Source: Stella humosa
GTDB taxonomy: Bacteria; Pseudomonadota; Alphaproteobacteria; ATCC43930; Allostellaceae
Direction: 5' to 3'
Assembly: GCF_006738645.1 (NCBI RefSeq)
Contig: NZ_AP019700.1
Span: 2,864,001 to 2,928,000 of the forward strand
Length of the DNA: 64,000 nt
This document shows, one piece after another, positions 44,135 through 53,549 of this stretch (positions within the stretch are counted from its first letter, which is position 1; each line of letters opens with the position of its first letter). The position numbers were made by a program, and so were the translations under genes. Under the pieces are notes generated by a model. That model was not told the DNA's origin, made no database searches, and saw nothing but the letters and a program-made list of their open reading frames with translations.

Positions 44135-44308
44135 ATGCTGGCAATCCTCATCCGCGCGTCCGCCCGCTTGGCAGGTGCCGTCCGTGGCCACGGCCATGGC
44201 GGCGACCAGCCCTGCCCGGTCCGGGTCGACGCGCAAGCGCTGTGGGAGATCGACCTGAGCGGGCGGGCGATGCTGCGCCGGCCGGAGATCGACTATCGCC
44301 GGATCTGA
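44135..44308 (+). CDS. Hypothetical 57-residue protein downstream of the DUF1127 gene
   Basis: A small ORF with GGAAGAAG upstream of ATG 44135. It starts 19 bases after the DUF1127 stop and ends 14 bases before the convergent recJ stop. A hydrophobic/basic start (MLAILIRASARLAGAVRG) is followed by a His/Gly turn and an acidic/basic tail (LWEIDLSGRAMLRRPEIDYRRI). It fills the space exactly and has the codon bias of the region, so it is probably real. No family recognised. Confidence 0.5.
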   Translation: MLAILIRASARLAGAVRGHGHGGDQPCPVRVDAQALWEIDLSGRAMLRRPEIDYRRI

Positions 44309-44322
44309 ACCGGCACCGGCCG

Positions 44323-46107
44323 TCAGGCGGCCGGTGCCGCGTCGTCGATGCGGATCTGGACGGTGTCGCCGCCGTTCCAGTTGTCGATCGACAGGTGGCC
44401 CGCAACATGCACTGTGCGACCGCGGGCGGCGATCAGCGACGGGCCCAGCTCGCTGTCCATCGCCCGGAAGGCGATGCCCTTCACCCGCTCGCCGGCAGCC
44501 GACCCCAGGATCAGGCGGACATGGTTCTGCCCGGCCAGGTCGGCGCGGACGACCTTCACATGGGCCAGCGCGAAGCGCGGCTCGGACATGCCCGCACCGA
44601 ACGGCCCCAGCCCGTCCAGGCGCGCGACCAGGGCGGTGTCGAGCGCCGACAGGGCAAGGCTGCCATCCACCCCCAGTTCGGCCACCCGCCCCGTGGCGAT
44701 GCCGCAGGCGCCGAAGCGATCGCAGAGGAAGGCGCCGAATTCCGGGATGGCGCCGGCCGGCAGGGTGAAGCCCGCCGCCATGGCATGCCCGCCGCCTTGC
44801 GTCAGGATGCCCGCCTGCCGCGCGGCGATCACGGCCGCACCCAGGTCGAAGCCGGGGATCGAGCGGCCCGAGCCCTTGGCGATGCCGTCGGCCACCGCCA
44901 GCACCATGGCCGGGCGGTTGAAGCGGTCCTTCAGCCGGCTGGCGACGATGCCGATGACGCCGGGGTGCCAGCCGGCATCGCCCACGGTCAGCACGGCCGG
45001 CATGCCGCCCTGCTCCACCATCGCCATGGCGGCGACCAGAACCTCGCCCTCGATCCGCCGCCGCTCCTCGTTGAAGCGGTCGAGCTCGACCGCGATGGCG
45101 GCGGCCTCGGCCGGGTCCTCGGTCGACAGCAGGCGGGTGCCGAGGTCGGCGCGACCCACCCGGCCGCCGGCATTGACCCGCGGGCCCAGGAGATAGCCCA
45201 GGTGGAACGCCTGCGGCTTCTGGTCCAGCCGCGCGACATCGGCCAGGGCGGCGATGCCCACATTGGCGCGCCTGGCCATCACCTTCAGCCCCTGGGCGAC
45301 CAGCGCGCGGTTCAGCCCCGTCAACGGCATCACGTCGCAGACGGTGCCCAGCGCCACCAGGTCGAGCAGCGACAGCAGGTCCGGCTCCGGCCGGTCGCGC
45401 CACCAGCCAGCCGCGCGCAGCGTCCGGTTCAGCGCGACCGCCAGGAGGAAGCAGACGCCGACGGCCGCCAGGCCGCGATGCTGGCTCACCTGGTCGAGGC
45501 GGTTGGGATTGACCACGGCGACCGCGTCCGGCAGCGCCGGCTCGGCGACGTGATGGTCGATGACGATGACGTCGAGCCCCGCCTGGCGGGCGGCCGCCAG
45601 CGGCGCGAAGGCCGTGGTGCCGCAATCGACCGTGACCACCACCCCCGCCCCTTCCTGGCGCAGGCGCAGCAAGGCCGGCGTGTTGGGGCCATAGCCCTCG
45701 GTCATGCGGTCGGGGATGTAGGCGCGCACGCGGCCACCGGCCGCGCGCAGGAAGCGCACCAGCAGCGCGCTGGAGGTGGCGCCGTCGACATCATAGTCGC
45801 CGAAGATGGCGATGGCCTCGCCCGACCGGATGGCTGCGGCCAGCCGGTCGGCCGCCACGTCCATGCCCAGCAGGTGGCTCGGGTCCGGCAAGTGGTCGCG
45901 GAGCGTCGGCGCCAGGAAGCGCTCGGCCTCGTCCGGGCCGACGCCGCGCGCGGTCAGCACGCGGGCCACCACCTCCGGCAGGCCGAAGCGGTCGGCCAGC
46001 GCATAGGCGGGGCGGTCGTCGGCCAGGCGGGAGCGCCAGCGCCGGCCGGTGAACGACCGCTCCACCCCCAGGATGGTGGGCGCCGGCAGGGGCGTGGCGC
46101 CGTCCAT
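44323..46107 (-). CDS. recJ: Single-stranded-DNA-specific 5'-3' exonuclease RecJ
   Basis: 594 residues. DHH-family motifs: IAIFGDYDVDGATSSALLV (motif I), VVTVDCGTTAF (II), VIVIDHHVAEPALPDAVAVVNPNR (III, DHH), and LGPRVNAGGRVGRADLG (IV), with the C-terminal DHHA1/OB part (GGGHAMAAGFTL). Acts in recombinational repair and mismatch repair. Third gene of the hom-glpX-recJ operon, 8 bases after glpX. Confidence 0.96.
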   Translation of the reverse strand: MDGATPLPAPTILGVERSFTGRRWRSRLADDRPAYALADRFGLPEVVARVLTARGVGPDEAERFLAPTLRDHLPDPSHLLGMDVAADRLAAAIRSGEAIAIFGDYDVDGATSSALLVRFLRAAGGRVRAYIPDRMTEGYGPNTPALLRLRQEGAGVVVTVDCGTTAFAPLAAARQAGLDVIVIDHHVAEPALPDAVAVVNPNRLDQVSQHRGLAAVGVCFLLAVALNRTLRAAGWWRDRPEPDLLSLLDLVALGTVCDVMPLTGLNRALVAQGLKVMARRANVGIAALADVARLDQKPQAFHLGYLLGPRVNAGGRVGRADLGTRLLSTEDPAEAAAIAVELDRFNEERRRIEGEVLVAAMAMVEQGGMPAVLTVGDAGWHPGVIGIVASRLKDRFNRPAMVLAVADGIAKGSGRSIPGFDLGAAVIAARQAGILTQGGGHAMAAGFTLPAGAIPEFGAFLCDRFGACGIATGRVAELGVDGSLALSALDTALVARLDGLGPFGAGMSEPRFALAHVKVVRADLAGQNHVRLILGSAAGERVKGIAFRAMDSELGPSLIAARGRTVHVAGHLSIDNWNGGDTVQIRIDDAAPAA

Positions 46108-46115
46108 CGCGGGTC

Positions 46116-47099
46116 TCAGAACTCCATCGGCTTCATGACGAAGTTGTGGTGCGCCTCGATGTAGCGGACGGTGCCGGTCTTGGAGCGCATCACCAGCGAA
46201 TGGGTGATGGCGCCGCCGCCGAACAGGCGCACGCCGCGCAGCATGGCGCCGGTGGTGACGCCGGTCGCCGCGAACATCACGTCGCCGCTGGCGAGATCCA
46301 GCAGGCCATACTTCCGGTTGAAGTCGGTGATACCCATGCGCTTGGCGCGGCCGCGCTCGTCGTCGTTGCGGAACAGCAGCCGGCCCTGCATCTGGCCGCC
46401 GATGCTGCGCAGGGCGGCTGCCGCCAGCACGCCCTCCGGCGCGCCGCCCGAGCCGATATAGATGTCGACGCCGCTGTCCGGCTGGGCCGTGGCGATGACG
46501 CCGCTGACGTCGCCATCGGAAATCAGCATGATGCGCGCACCGGCCTCGCGCACCTTGGCGATCAGCTCGGCATGGCGCGGGCGGTCGAGGATGCAGACGA
46601 CGAGGTCGCCGACCTCCCCCTTCTTGGCCTTGGCCAGCGCCTTCAGGTTGACCGCCGGGCTGTTGTCGATGTCGACGACGCCATCGGGCAGGCCGCCGCC
46701 GACGGCGATCTTGTCCATGTAGACGTCGGGCGCATTGAGGAACCCGCCCTCCTCGGCCATGGCGATGACGGCCAGCGCGTTCGGGCCGCCCTTGGCGGTG
46801 ATGGTCGTGCCCTCCAGCGGATCGAGCGCGATGTCGATCTTGGGGCCCTTCCCGGTGCCGACCTTCTCGCCGATATAGAGCATCGGCGCCTCGTCGCGCT
46901 CGCCCTCGCCGATGACGACCGTGCCGGCGATCGCCAGCGCGTTCAGCGCCCGGCGCATTGCGTCCACCGCCGCCTGATCGGCCATCTTCTCGTCGCCGCG
47001 GCCCATCAGGCGTGACGCCGACAAGGCGGCCGCCTCGGTCACGCGCACGACTTCCAGCGCCAGGTTGCGTTCCATGGTGCCGGACTTAGCGTTCGACAT
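46116..47099 (-). CDS. glpX: Class II fructose-1,6-bisphosphatase GlpX
   Basis: 327 residues. Hydrolyses fructose-1,6-bisphosphate in gluconeogenesis. Metal-binding and catalytic segments are GEGERDEAPMLYIGE, IDIALDPLEGTTITAKGG, LISDGDVSGVI and IGSGGAPEGVLAAAAL. Start at 47099 (MSNAKS) has GGGAGGATAAG upstream, better than the frame start at 47114. It lies 11 bases after hom. Confidence 0.96.
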   Translation of the reverse strand: MSNAKSGTMERNLALEVVRVTEAAALSASRLMGRGDEKMADQAAVDAMRRALNALAIAGTVVIGEGERDEAPMLYIGEKVGTGKGPKIDIALDPLEGTTITAKGGPNALAVIAMAEEGGFLNAPDVYMDKIAVGGGLPDGVVDIDNSPAVNLKALAKAKKGEVGDLVVCILDRPRHAELIAKVREAGARIMLISDGDVSGVIATAQPDSGVDIYIGSGGAPEGVLAAAALRSIGGQMQGRLLFRNDDERGRAKRMGITDFNRKYGLLDLASGDVMFAATGVTTGAMLRGVRLFGGGAITHSLVMRSKTGTVRYIEAHHNFVMKPMEF

Positions 47100-47110
47100 C
47101 TTATCCTCCC

Positions 47111-48403
47111 TCACAGATCTTCGATGCGGATGGTCCGCGGCGGCTCCAGCACGGTGCCGAGTGCGGCCACCCGCGCCAATGCCCGGCGCATCCGCGCCTC
47201 CTCGGTCTCATGGGTCGTCAGGACCACGGGCACCGCCTCGCCCGGCGCCCGGCCGCGCTGCAGCATGCTTTCCATGGAGACTTCTTCGTCCCGCAGCGCC
47301 GCCGTCACATCGGCGATGACGCCCGGCCGGTCCACCACCATCAGCCGGATGTAGTAGCAGCCGCGATGCCGCTCCATCGGCGCCGGGTCCGGCGGCGCCA
47401 GCAGGGCCGACGGCCGGCCGAAGGTGGGCACCGCGCGGTTGCGGGCGATGTCGACCAGGTCGGCCACCACGGCCGACGCGGTCGGCCCGGCGCCGGCACC
47501 CCGGCCCTCCATCACCACCCGGCCGACGAAGTCACCCTCAGCCACCACGGCGTTGAAGACGCCCTCGACATTGGCGATCGGCGTGGCGACCGGCACCATG
47601 CAGGGATGGACCCGCTGCTCGATCCCGTGCTCGGTGCGGCGCGCGATGCCCAACAGCTTGATGCGGAAGCCAAGCTCGTCGGCATAGGCGATGTCGAGGG
47701 CCGAGACGTGGCGGATACCCTCGACATGGACATGCTCGAAATCGACCTGGGTCCCGAAGGCGGTCGCGGTCAGCACGGCCAGCTTGTGGGCGGTGTCGAT
47801 ACCGTCGACGTCGAAGCTGGGGTCGGCTTCGGCATAGCCCAGGCGTTGCGCCTCGGCCAGGACCTCGCCGAACTCGCGCTGCTCGCGCCGCATCGTCGTC
47901 AGGATATAGTTGCAGGTGCCGTTGAGGATCCCATACACGCGCGACACCGCATTGCCGGCCAGCCCTTCGCGCAGCCCCTTGATGATGGGTATGCCGCCGG
48001 CAACGGCCGCCTCGAAGGCGATCGGCACGCCGGCCGCCTCGGCTGCCTGGGCCAGTGCGGTGCCGTGGATCGCCAGCAGCGCCTTGTTGGCGGTGACGAC
48101 CGGCTTGCCGCGGGCGATGGCGGCCTCGACCAGCGCCCGGGCGACGCCCTCGGACCCGCCGATCAGCTCGACGACGACGTCCACCTCGGGATCGGCGGCG
48201 AGTGCCGCCGCATCCTGGTACCAGCGCACGCCGGAGAGGTCGATGCCGCGGTCGCGACGGCGGTCGCGGGCCGACACGGCCGTGACGACCAGGCGCCGCC
48301 CGGCCCGCTCGGCCAGGCGGTCGGCATGGGTCTGGAGGAGGCGCAGGGTGCCGGCGCCGACGGTTCCGAGGCCAGCCACCCCGACGCGCAGGATATTGCT
48401 CAT
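47111..48403 (-). CDS. hom: Homoserine dehydrogenase
   Basis: 430 residues. Reduces aspartate semialdehyde to homoserine for Thr and Met synthesis. NAD(P) motif GVAGLGTVGAGTLRLL at the N-terminus; VVTANKALLAIHG, YGILNGTCNYILTTM, AEADPSFDVDGIDTAHKLAVL; C-terminal ACT domain (YYIRLMVVDRPGVIADVTAALRDEEVSMESMLQ in parts) for threonine feedback. First gene of the hom-glpX-recJ operon. A 17-codon ORF overlapping its start is not convincing as a leader. Confidence 0.96.
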   Translation of the reverse strand: MSNILRVGVAGLGTVGAGTLRLLQTHADRLAERAGRRLVVTAVSARDRRRDRGIDLSGVRWYQDAAALAADPEVDVVVELIGGSEGVARALVEAAIARGKPVVTANKALLAIHGTALAQAAEAAGVPIAFEAAVAGGIPIIKGLREGLAGNAVSRVYGILNGTCNYILTTMRREQREFGEVLAEAQRLGYAEADPSFDVDGIDTAHKLAVLTATAFGTQVDFEHVHVEGIRHVSALDIAYADELGFRIKLLGIARRTEHGIEQRVHPCMVPVATPIANVEGVFNAVVAEGDFVGRVVMEGRGAGAGPTASAVVADLVDIARNRAVPTFGRPSALLAPPDPAPMERHRGCYYIRLMVVDRPGVIADVTAALRDEEVSMESMLQRGRAPGEAVPVVLTTHETEEARMRRALARVAALGTVLEPPRTIRIEDL

Positions 48404-48575
48404 GCTCTGGGTCCGACGATCATTGGAATTCGGTTCACGAAAAGGGCCTTCATCGCTCGCGCCCAGCTTGCTGGACGCACCATAGGGTGAGTCGGGGGAA
48501 GCATGATCGCCCGGCCGGATACCGGCGCCGGTGCCTGTCCGGCTGGCCGGCGACGGACCGGGCGGGGGCGCCGCC

Positions 48576-49838
48576 TCAGTTGTCGAGGTAGGTGTCGACG
48601 CGGCGGATGTCGCGGCCGGTGCCGCCCGGCACCGTCGACACGGCGATGTCGCCCTCGGGCACGCCCAGGCGCACCAGTTCGCGCATCACCGCATTGGCCC
48701 GCTCCGTGGCGGCCGCGGCCGCGGCCAGCATGACGTCGCCCGCCACGCCGCTGCCGCCGCGCGGGGTCAACGCCACCACGCGGATGCGGCCGCCGCGATC
48801 GCGGTGCTGCTGCTCGACGGTCTCCAGCGCCTGCTTGCCGCTGTCCGGCAGTGCCGTCCCGGTCTCGGGGAAGTCGATCGATGCCAGCAGGCGGCCGGCC
48901 GCCGGCACGGATGCCGAGGCCCGCGGCGGCGGGGCCGTCGCCGCGGCCATGGCGGGCGGTGGCGGCGGGGCGGCACCGATCGCGTCGGGCGCCATGCGCG
49001 CACTGTCGCCCGTGGCGGCCGCGAGCGGTGGCGGCACCGACAGCGGGGCACCGGGTCCGGCGGCAGAGGCCATCGGCGCGGTCGGCGCCGGGGCGGCGAC
49101 GCTGGGCGCCGGCAAGGCGGCGGCCGGCGGCAGGTCGGGCCGCGGCGGCGGGCTGCCGCCCGGACCCATCATCGGCACGCCGGCACCGCGCGGCGGCGTC
49201 GCCGGCACCGGGGCCATGGTGATCGGCGCCGGCATGTCGGTCGCGGCCTCGGGCTGCGGCAGCGGCTTGCCGGTGACCGGCATGGTGCCGACCGGCGCCT
49301 GCATGTTCTCGGGCGTGGCGGCCACGGTAGGACCGGTCGGCGCCACCGGCGCCGGAGCGGGCCTGGCGGCAGAGCGACCGCCGAAGGGCCACCACCAGGG
49401 CGATTCCTCCGTCTCTTCCTTGGCGACGGGCTCGGAGGCGACCGTAACCGGCGGCGGTGCCAGCGTCGGCGCGGGGACGGCACCGGCGGGTGCCTCCGCC
49501 ACGGCGGGCGCGGGTGCTGCGGCCGCGGCCGGGCGGGCGGCTGGGCGTGGCGGTGCCGGGCGCGGCGGCGGCGCCTCGGGCACGTTGCCGATGCGGAATT
49601 CCTGGTTGCTGTAGCGCGCGTTCTCGCGGTCGCGCACCAGGTCCTGGGTCAGCGCCTTGCGCTGTTCGGCCGACAGGATCGGCTGCGGCTTCTCGGGCAC
49701 GCTGGCGAGGTTCGGCTCCTTGGTCTCGGCGCCGGGCCGGCGCGGCGCGGGATCGCCGCCAAACCAGGAACAAGCGCCGACTGCGAGTGCCAGACCGGCC
49801 GCGACGAGCGGCTTTGCCGTATTGCTGCTGATGGCCAT
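48576..49838 (-). CDS. Pro/Ala-rich lipoprotein with a C-terminal OmpA-like domain
   Basis: 420 residues. Signal and lipobox LALAVGACSWFGGD anchor it as a lipoprotein (Cys about residue 19). Residues about 30-80 form a small conserved piece (LSAEQRKALTQDLVRDRENARYSNQEFRIGN in parts). Residues 85-310 are a Pro/Ala/Val linker. Residues 315-420 resemble an OmpA/MotB-type domain (LLASIDFPETGTALPDSG, ERANAVMRELVRLGVPEGDI). The linker length suggests spanning the periplasm. Start at 49838; a longer open frame to 50219 overlaps phaC and is rejected. Confidence 0.8.
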   Translation of the reverse strand: MAISSNTAKPLVAAGLALAVGACSWFGGDPAPRRPGAETKEPNLASVPEKPQPILSAEQRKALTQDLVRDRENARYSNQEFRIGNVPEAPPPRPAPPRPAARPAAAAAPAPAVAEAPAGAVPAPTLAPPPVTVASEPVAKEETEESPWWWPFGGRSAARPAPAPVAPTGPTVAATPENMQAPVGTMPVTGKPLPQPEAATDMPAPITMAPVPATPPRGAGVPMMGPGGSPPPRPDLPPAAALPAPSVAAPAPTAPMASAAGPGAPLSVPPPLAAATGDSARMAPDAIGAAPPPPPAMAAATAPPPRASASVPAAGRLLASIDFPETGTALPDSGKQALETVEQQHRDRGGRIRVVALTPRGGSGVAGDVMLAAAAAATERANAVMRELVRLGVPEGDIAVSTVPGGTGRDIRRVDTYLDN

Positions 49839-50025
49839 GTTTTCTCTGACGATCCGTTTTCCGTCCGCAACCGATGCCCCGGGTCCTGCCGACCCTTTTC
49901 CCAAGCCTGCCCGCAAATGGTGGCGGCGACGTGGCGAGACATCCCCATTATATCGAGAGTATCGTGACGACCCTAGCACGCTGGCACACTCCGCGGGAAC
50001 GGCGGCGCGCAACTGGAGACGAACC

Positions 50026-51828
50026 ATGGCCGACCAGACGAATGGCGAAACCAAGGCCCCCGACCCGGTGGAGATGTCGCGCGCCCTGGCCGGCATCGCC
50101 GAGCGCAGCCAGAAGCTGGTGGCCGAATTCCTGTCGCGCCAGACGAGCACGCGCGAGGGTGTGGGGATGGCCGACCCGCTGAACATCGGCCATGCGTTCA
50201 TGGAGATGACGGCCCGCATGATGGCCGACCCGGCGCGGCTGATGCAGGCGCAGATGCAGCTCTGGACGGACTATCTGCAGCTCTGGCAGCACACGACGCA
50301 GAAATGGCTGGGCCAGGAGACGCCGCCGCTGGTGGCCCCGGCCGACGGCGACCGCCGCTTCAAGGACGCCGCCTGGCAGGACAACGCCGTCTTCGACTAC
50401 ATCAAGCAGTCCTACCTGCTGACGGCGCGCTGGATGCAGACGACCGTGCACGACGTGCAGGGCCTGGACGACAAGACGGCCAAGAAGGTCGATTTCTATA
50501 CGCGCCAGTTCGTCGATGCGATGGCGCCGTCGAATTTCGTGCTGACCAACCCGGAAGTGCTGCGCGCCACCATCGAATCGCGCGGAGAGAACCTCGTGAA
50601 GGGGCTGGAGAACCTGCTGGGCGACCTCGAGCGCGGCGACGGCCGGCTCGAGATCCGCATGACCGACGAGGAGGCGTTCGAGGTCGGCCGCAACGTCGCC
50701 GTCACGCCTGGCAAGGTCGTCTACGAGAACGACCTGATGCAGCTCATCCAGTACGAGCCGACGACGGCCAAGGTCGACAAGCGCCCCCTGCTCGTCATCC
50801 CGCCCTGGATCAACAAGTTCTACATCCTCGACCTGCGCGAGAAGAATTCGTTCCTGAAATGGGCGACCGACGAGGGGCTGACGGTCTTCGTCGTCTCCTG
50901 GGTCAACCCCGACGAGCGCCTCGCCAACAAGAGCTTCGAGGACTACATGCTCGAAGGGCCGCTGGCGGCCCTCGACGCCATCGAGCAGGCGACGGGCGAG
51001 AAATCCGTCAACGTCATCGGCTACTGCCTGGGCGGCACGCTCCTGTCGGCGACCCTGTCCTGGATGGCGGCCAAGAAGGACAAGCGCTTCCACTCCGCCA
51101 CCTTCTTCACGACCATGGTCGACTTCACCGAGGCGGGCGAACTCGGCGTCTTCATCGACGAGGAGCAGCTCCAGGCGCTGGAAGCGCGCATGAACGAGCG
51201 CGGCTATCTCGACGGGTCGGCCATGGCCACGACCTTCAACATGCTGCGCGCCAACGACCTGATCTGGTCGTTCGTGGTGAACAACTACCTGCTCGGCAAG
51301 GAGCCGTTCCCGTTCGACCTGCTGTTCTGGAATGGCGATTCGACGCGCATGCCGGCCGCCATGCACAGCTTCTACCTGCGCCGGATGTACCAGCAGAACC
51401 AACTGGTCGAGCCGGGCGGCATCACGCTGGCGGGCGTGCCGATCGACCTTCGCCGGATCGAGCTGCCGGTCTTCATCCTGTCGACGCGTGAGGACCATAT
51501 CGCGCCCTGGAAGTCGACCTACGCCGCCACCCGCCACTATCGCGGCCCGGTGAAGTTCTGTCTGGCCGCCTCCGGTCATATCGCGGGCGTCGTCAACCCG
51601 CCCGCCGGCAACAAGTACAGCCACTGGGAGAGCGACCAGATCCAGCCGACGCCCGAGGAATGGCTGGCCGGCGCCAAGGAGGTGCCGGGCTCCTGGTGGC
51701 CGCTCTGGCGCCAGTGGCTACGGCAGTATTCCGGCGGCCAGGTGAAGGCGCGCAAGCCCGGTGCGGGCAAGCTGAAGGCGATCGAGGACGCGCCGGGCCG
51801 CTATGTGAAGGTGTCGACGCGCGACTGA
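50026..51828 (+). CDS. phaC: Class I polyhydroxyalkanoate synthase
   Basis: 600 residues, the PhaC-I length. Polymerises 3-hydroxyacyl-CoA into PHA granules. Lipase-box-like GYCLGG with catalytic Cys334; Asp in STREDHIAPW and His in AASGHIAG complete the triad. The N-terminal region has NIGHAFMEMTARMMADPARLM and FKDAAWQDNAVFDYIKQSYLL; YGPWINKFYILDLRE-type segment PPWINKFYILDL is present. No phasin or phaR adjacent. GGAGAC precedes ATG 50026. Confidence 0.97.
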   Translation: MADQTNGETKAPDPVEMSRALAGIAERSQKLVAEFLSRQTSTREGVGMADPLNIGHAFMEMTARMMADPARLMQAQMQLWTDYLQLWQHTTQKWLGQETPPLVAPADGDRRFKDAAWQDNAVFDYIKQSYLLTARWMQTTVHDVQGLDDKTAKKVDFYTRQFVDAMAPSNFVLTNPEVLRATIESRGENLVKGLENLLGDLERGDGRLEIRMTDEEAFEVGRNVAVTPGKVVYENDLMQLIQYEPTTAKVDKRPLLVIPPWINKFYILDLREKNSFLKWATDEGLTVFVVSWVNPDERLANKSFEDYMLEGPLAALDAIEQATGEKSVNVIGYCLGGTLLSATLSWMAAKKDKRFHSATFFTTMVDFTEAGELGVFIDEEQLQALEARMNERGYLDGSAMATTFNMLRANDLIWSFVVNNYLLGKEPFPFDLLFWNGDSTRMPAAMHSFYLRRMYQQNQLVEPGGITLAGVPIDLRRIELPVFILSTREDHIAPWKSTYAATRHYRGPVKFCLAASGHIAGVVNPPAGNKYSHWESDQIQPTPEEWLAGAKEVPGSWWPLWRQWLRQYSGGQVKARKPGAGKLKAIEDAPGRYVKVSTRD

Positions 51829-51852
51829 ACGGCGCGCGCTACGCCTTGCCTG

Positions 51853-52905
51853 CTACGCTTTGAAGGATTTGTTCCACCAATCGAGTAGCTGCGCCGCATT
51901 CTTCGCGTTGTAGCCATAGTCCGGCATGTTGAAGGCGGCGATCTCGGCGTCGGAGAAGCCGATCTCCTTCTGCAGGTCGGCCGGCAGCTTGGCGTTCCTC
52001 ACCGTCGGCAGGTAGCCCATCTGGTCGGCGAAGCCGACCTGGGCCTCGGGCTTCAGGGCCGCCTCCAGGTAGCGCCAGGCGCACTCCGCGTTCTCGGCGT
52101 TGCGGGCGACCGCCAGGTCAGAGATGTAGGGGGTGGCACCTTCCTTGGGCGTGGCGCTCTCGACCGGAATGCCAGCCTTCTTCCACATGAAGCCGCGCGC
52201 CTTGAACATCAGCGTGATCCACACCTCCTCGCCTTTCAGGGCGGCGGCCAGCGCCTCGTTCGAGGGGTAGACCTTGGGCTCGGACAGCTTCTTCAGCTCC
52301 AGCAGCTTGGCCTTGCCGGGCTCGTAGTTCGACATGCTGCCGCCGTTGATCAGGGCTGCCGATTCGATGTTCTGGGCGAAGTGGCCGTCCACCAGGCCGA
52401 CCCGTCCCTTGTATTTCGGGTCCCAAAGGTCGTTGAAGGATTGCGGCGCGACCGGGATCTTGGCCGGGTTGTAGACGATCACCTTGGCCGAATAGATGTG
52501 CGCCACCGCGAAGGGGCGGACCAGCGGCTTCAGCAGGTGGACATGGCTCGGCAGGCGCTGGGTATCGATCGGCGCCAGCACCCCCGCCTCGTTCATCTCG
52601 TAGGTGTCGAGGTCGCTGAGGCAGGCGATGTCCATGGCGGCCCGGCGCGAGGCGCGGCCGGCCAGCAGCTTGGTCTTGCGCACCGACGAGGTGCCGACGT
52701 CCTGGACGGACTCGATCCGCTGCGGGTCCATCAGCGGCTTGTCGATATGGGCGCTCAGCAGGCGCTGATAGTCGCCGCCCCAGGTGCCGACGACGACCTG
52801 GCTGCAGGATGCGGCACGCGCGGGCAGCCCGCCCATCGCCAGGGCGGCGGCGGCCGCCGAGCCCGCCAGGAATTCACGCCGCGTCCAACCGTTCGATGCC
52901 GACAT
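51853..52905 (-). CDS. Tat-exported PotD/spermidine-type solute-binding protein (orphan)
   Basis: 350 residues. Twin-arginine signal TRREFLAGSAAAAALAMGG. The mature part follows SBP family 1/8 features: VVVGTWGGDYQRLL, NDLWDPKYKGRVGLVDG, GEEVWITLMFKARGFMWKKAGI, YISDLAVARNAENAECAWRYLEAAL. No permease or ATPase is nearby. Converges with phaC over a 24-base gap. Polyamine or related ligand is likely. Confidence 0.9.
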   Translation of the reverse strand: MSASNGWTRREFLAGSAAAAALAMGGLPARAASCSQVVVGTWGGDYQRLLSAHIDKPLMDPQRIESVQDVGTSSVRKTKLLAGRASRRAAMDIACLSDLDTYEMNEAGVLAPIDTQRLPSHVHLLKPLVRPFAVAHIYSAKVIVYNPAKIPVAPQSFNDLWDPKYKGRVGLVDGHFAQNIESAALINGGSMSNYEPGKAKLLELKKLSEPKVYPSNEALAAALKGEEVWITLMFKARGFMWKKAGIPVESATPKEGATPYISDLAVARNAENAECAWRYLEAALKPEAQVGFADQMGYLPTVRNAKLPADLQKEIGFSDAEIAAFNMPDYGYNAKNAAQLLDWWNKSFKA

Positions 52906-52981
52906 ACCCGCCCCCTCGATGTCCAGGAAGCCAGCTTAGCGGCATCCGGGGCGCCCGCGAAAGGGTGCCCTGGATCCAGCT

Positions 52982-53545
52982 TCAGACCACGCCGACGCCG
53001 ATGCCTTCCGCGCGGTACTCCTGCCCGAACTCCGCATAGCGCTCGGCCGTGCGGGCGAAGACCTTCCAGTCCTCGGGCGAGATCTTGCGCTTGAAGGCGG
53101 CCGGGCTGCCGGCCCACATCTCGCCGGAGGGGACCCGCTTGTTGGGGGTGACGAGCGCGCCGGCCGCCACCATGGCGCCGCCCTCGACCACCGCGCCGTC
53201 GATGACGGCCGCCTTCATGCCGACGAAGGCCCCGCTTTCCAGCCTTGCGGCATGGATCAGGCACAGATGGCCGACCGTCACGTCGTCGCCGATGATCGTC
53301 GCATGCTCCTCGGGCGGATTCACATGGATGACCGTGCCGTCCTGGATGTTGCTGCGCGCGCCGATGCGGATGGTGTTGGTGTCGGCGCGCAGCACGCAGC
53401 CGAACCAGATGCTGGATTGCGGACCAACCTCGACGTCGCCGATCAGGACCGCGGTCGGCGCGATGAAGGCGTCCGGCGCGATGCGCGGGCTCTTGCCGCG
53501 ATAGGGGATCAGGATGCCGCCGGCCGTGGGGCTGAAGCTGTTCAT
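52982..53545 (-). CDS. Gamma-carbonic-anhydrase-like left-handed beta-helix protein
   Basis: 187 residues of hexapeptide repeats (IGDVEVGPQSSIWFGCVLRAD, IRIGARSNIQDGTVIHV, IGDDVTVGHLCLIHAARLE). The zinc-site histidines are in TVIHV and VGHLCLIHA. It differs from most YrdA-like proteins by HAARLE in place of the usual HGC. The final segment EMWAGSPAAFKRKISPED is standard. It ends the argC operon, 4 bases after argC. Hydratase activity unproven. Confidence 0.92.
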   Translation of the reverse strand: MNSFSPTAGGILIPYRGKSPRIAPDAFIAPTAVLIGDVEVGPQSSIWFGCVLRADTNTIRIGARSNIQDGTVIHVNPPEEHATIIGDDVTVGHLCLIHAARLESGAFVGMKAAVIDGAVVEGGAMVAAGALVTPNKRVPSGEMWAGSPAAFKRKISPEDWKVFARTAERYAEFGQEYRAEGIGVGVV

Positions 53546-53549
53546 GCTG

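Noticed and set aside
44242-46164. 640-codon plus-strand frame opposite recJ
   Set aside because: Antisense shadow; RecJ catalytic motifs are on the minus strand throughout.
48404-48454. 17-codon ORF overlapping the hom start, considered as an attenuator leader
   Set aside because: No run of Thr, Met or Ile codons and no downstream terminator; it overlaps the hom ATG instead of preceding a hairpin.
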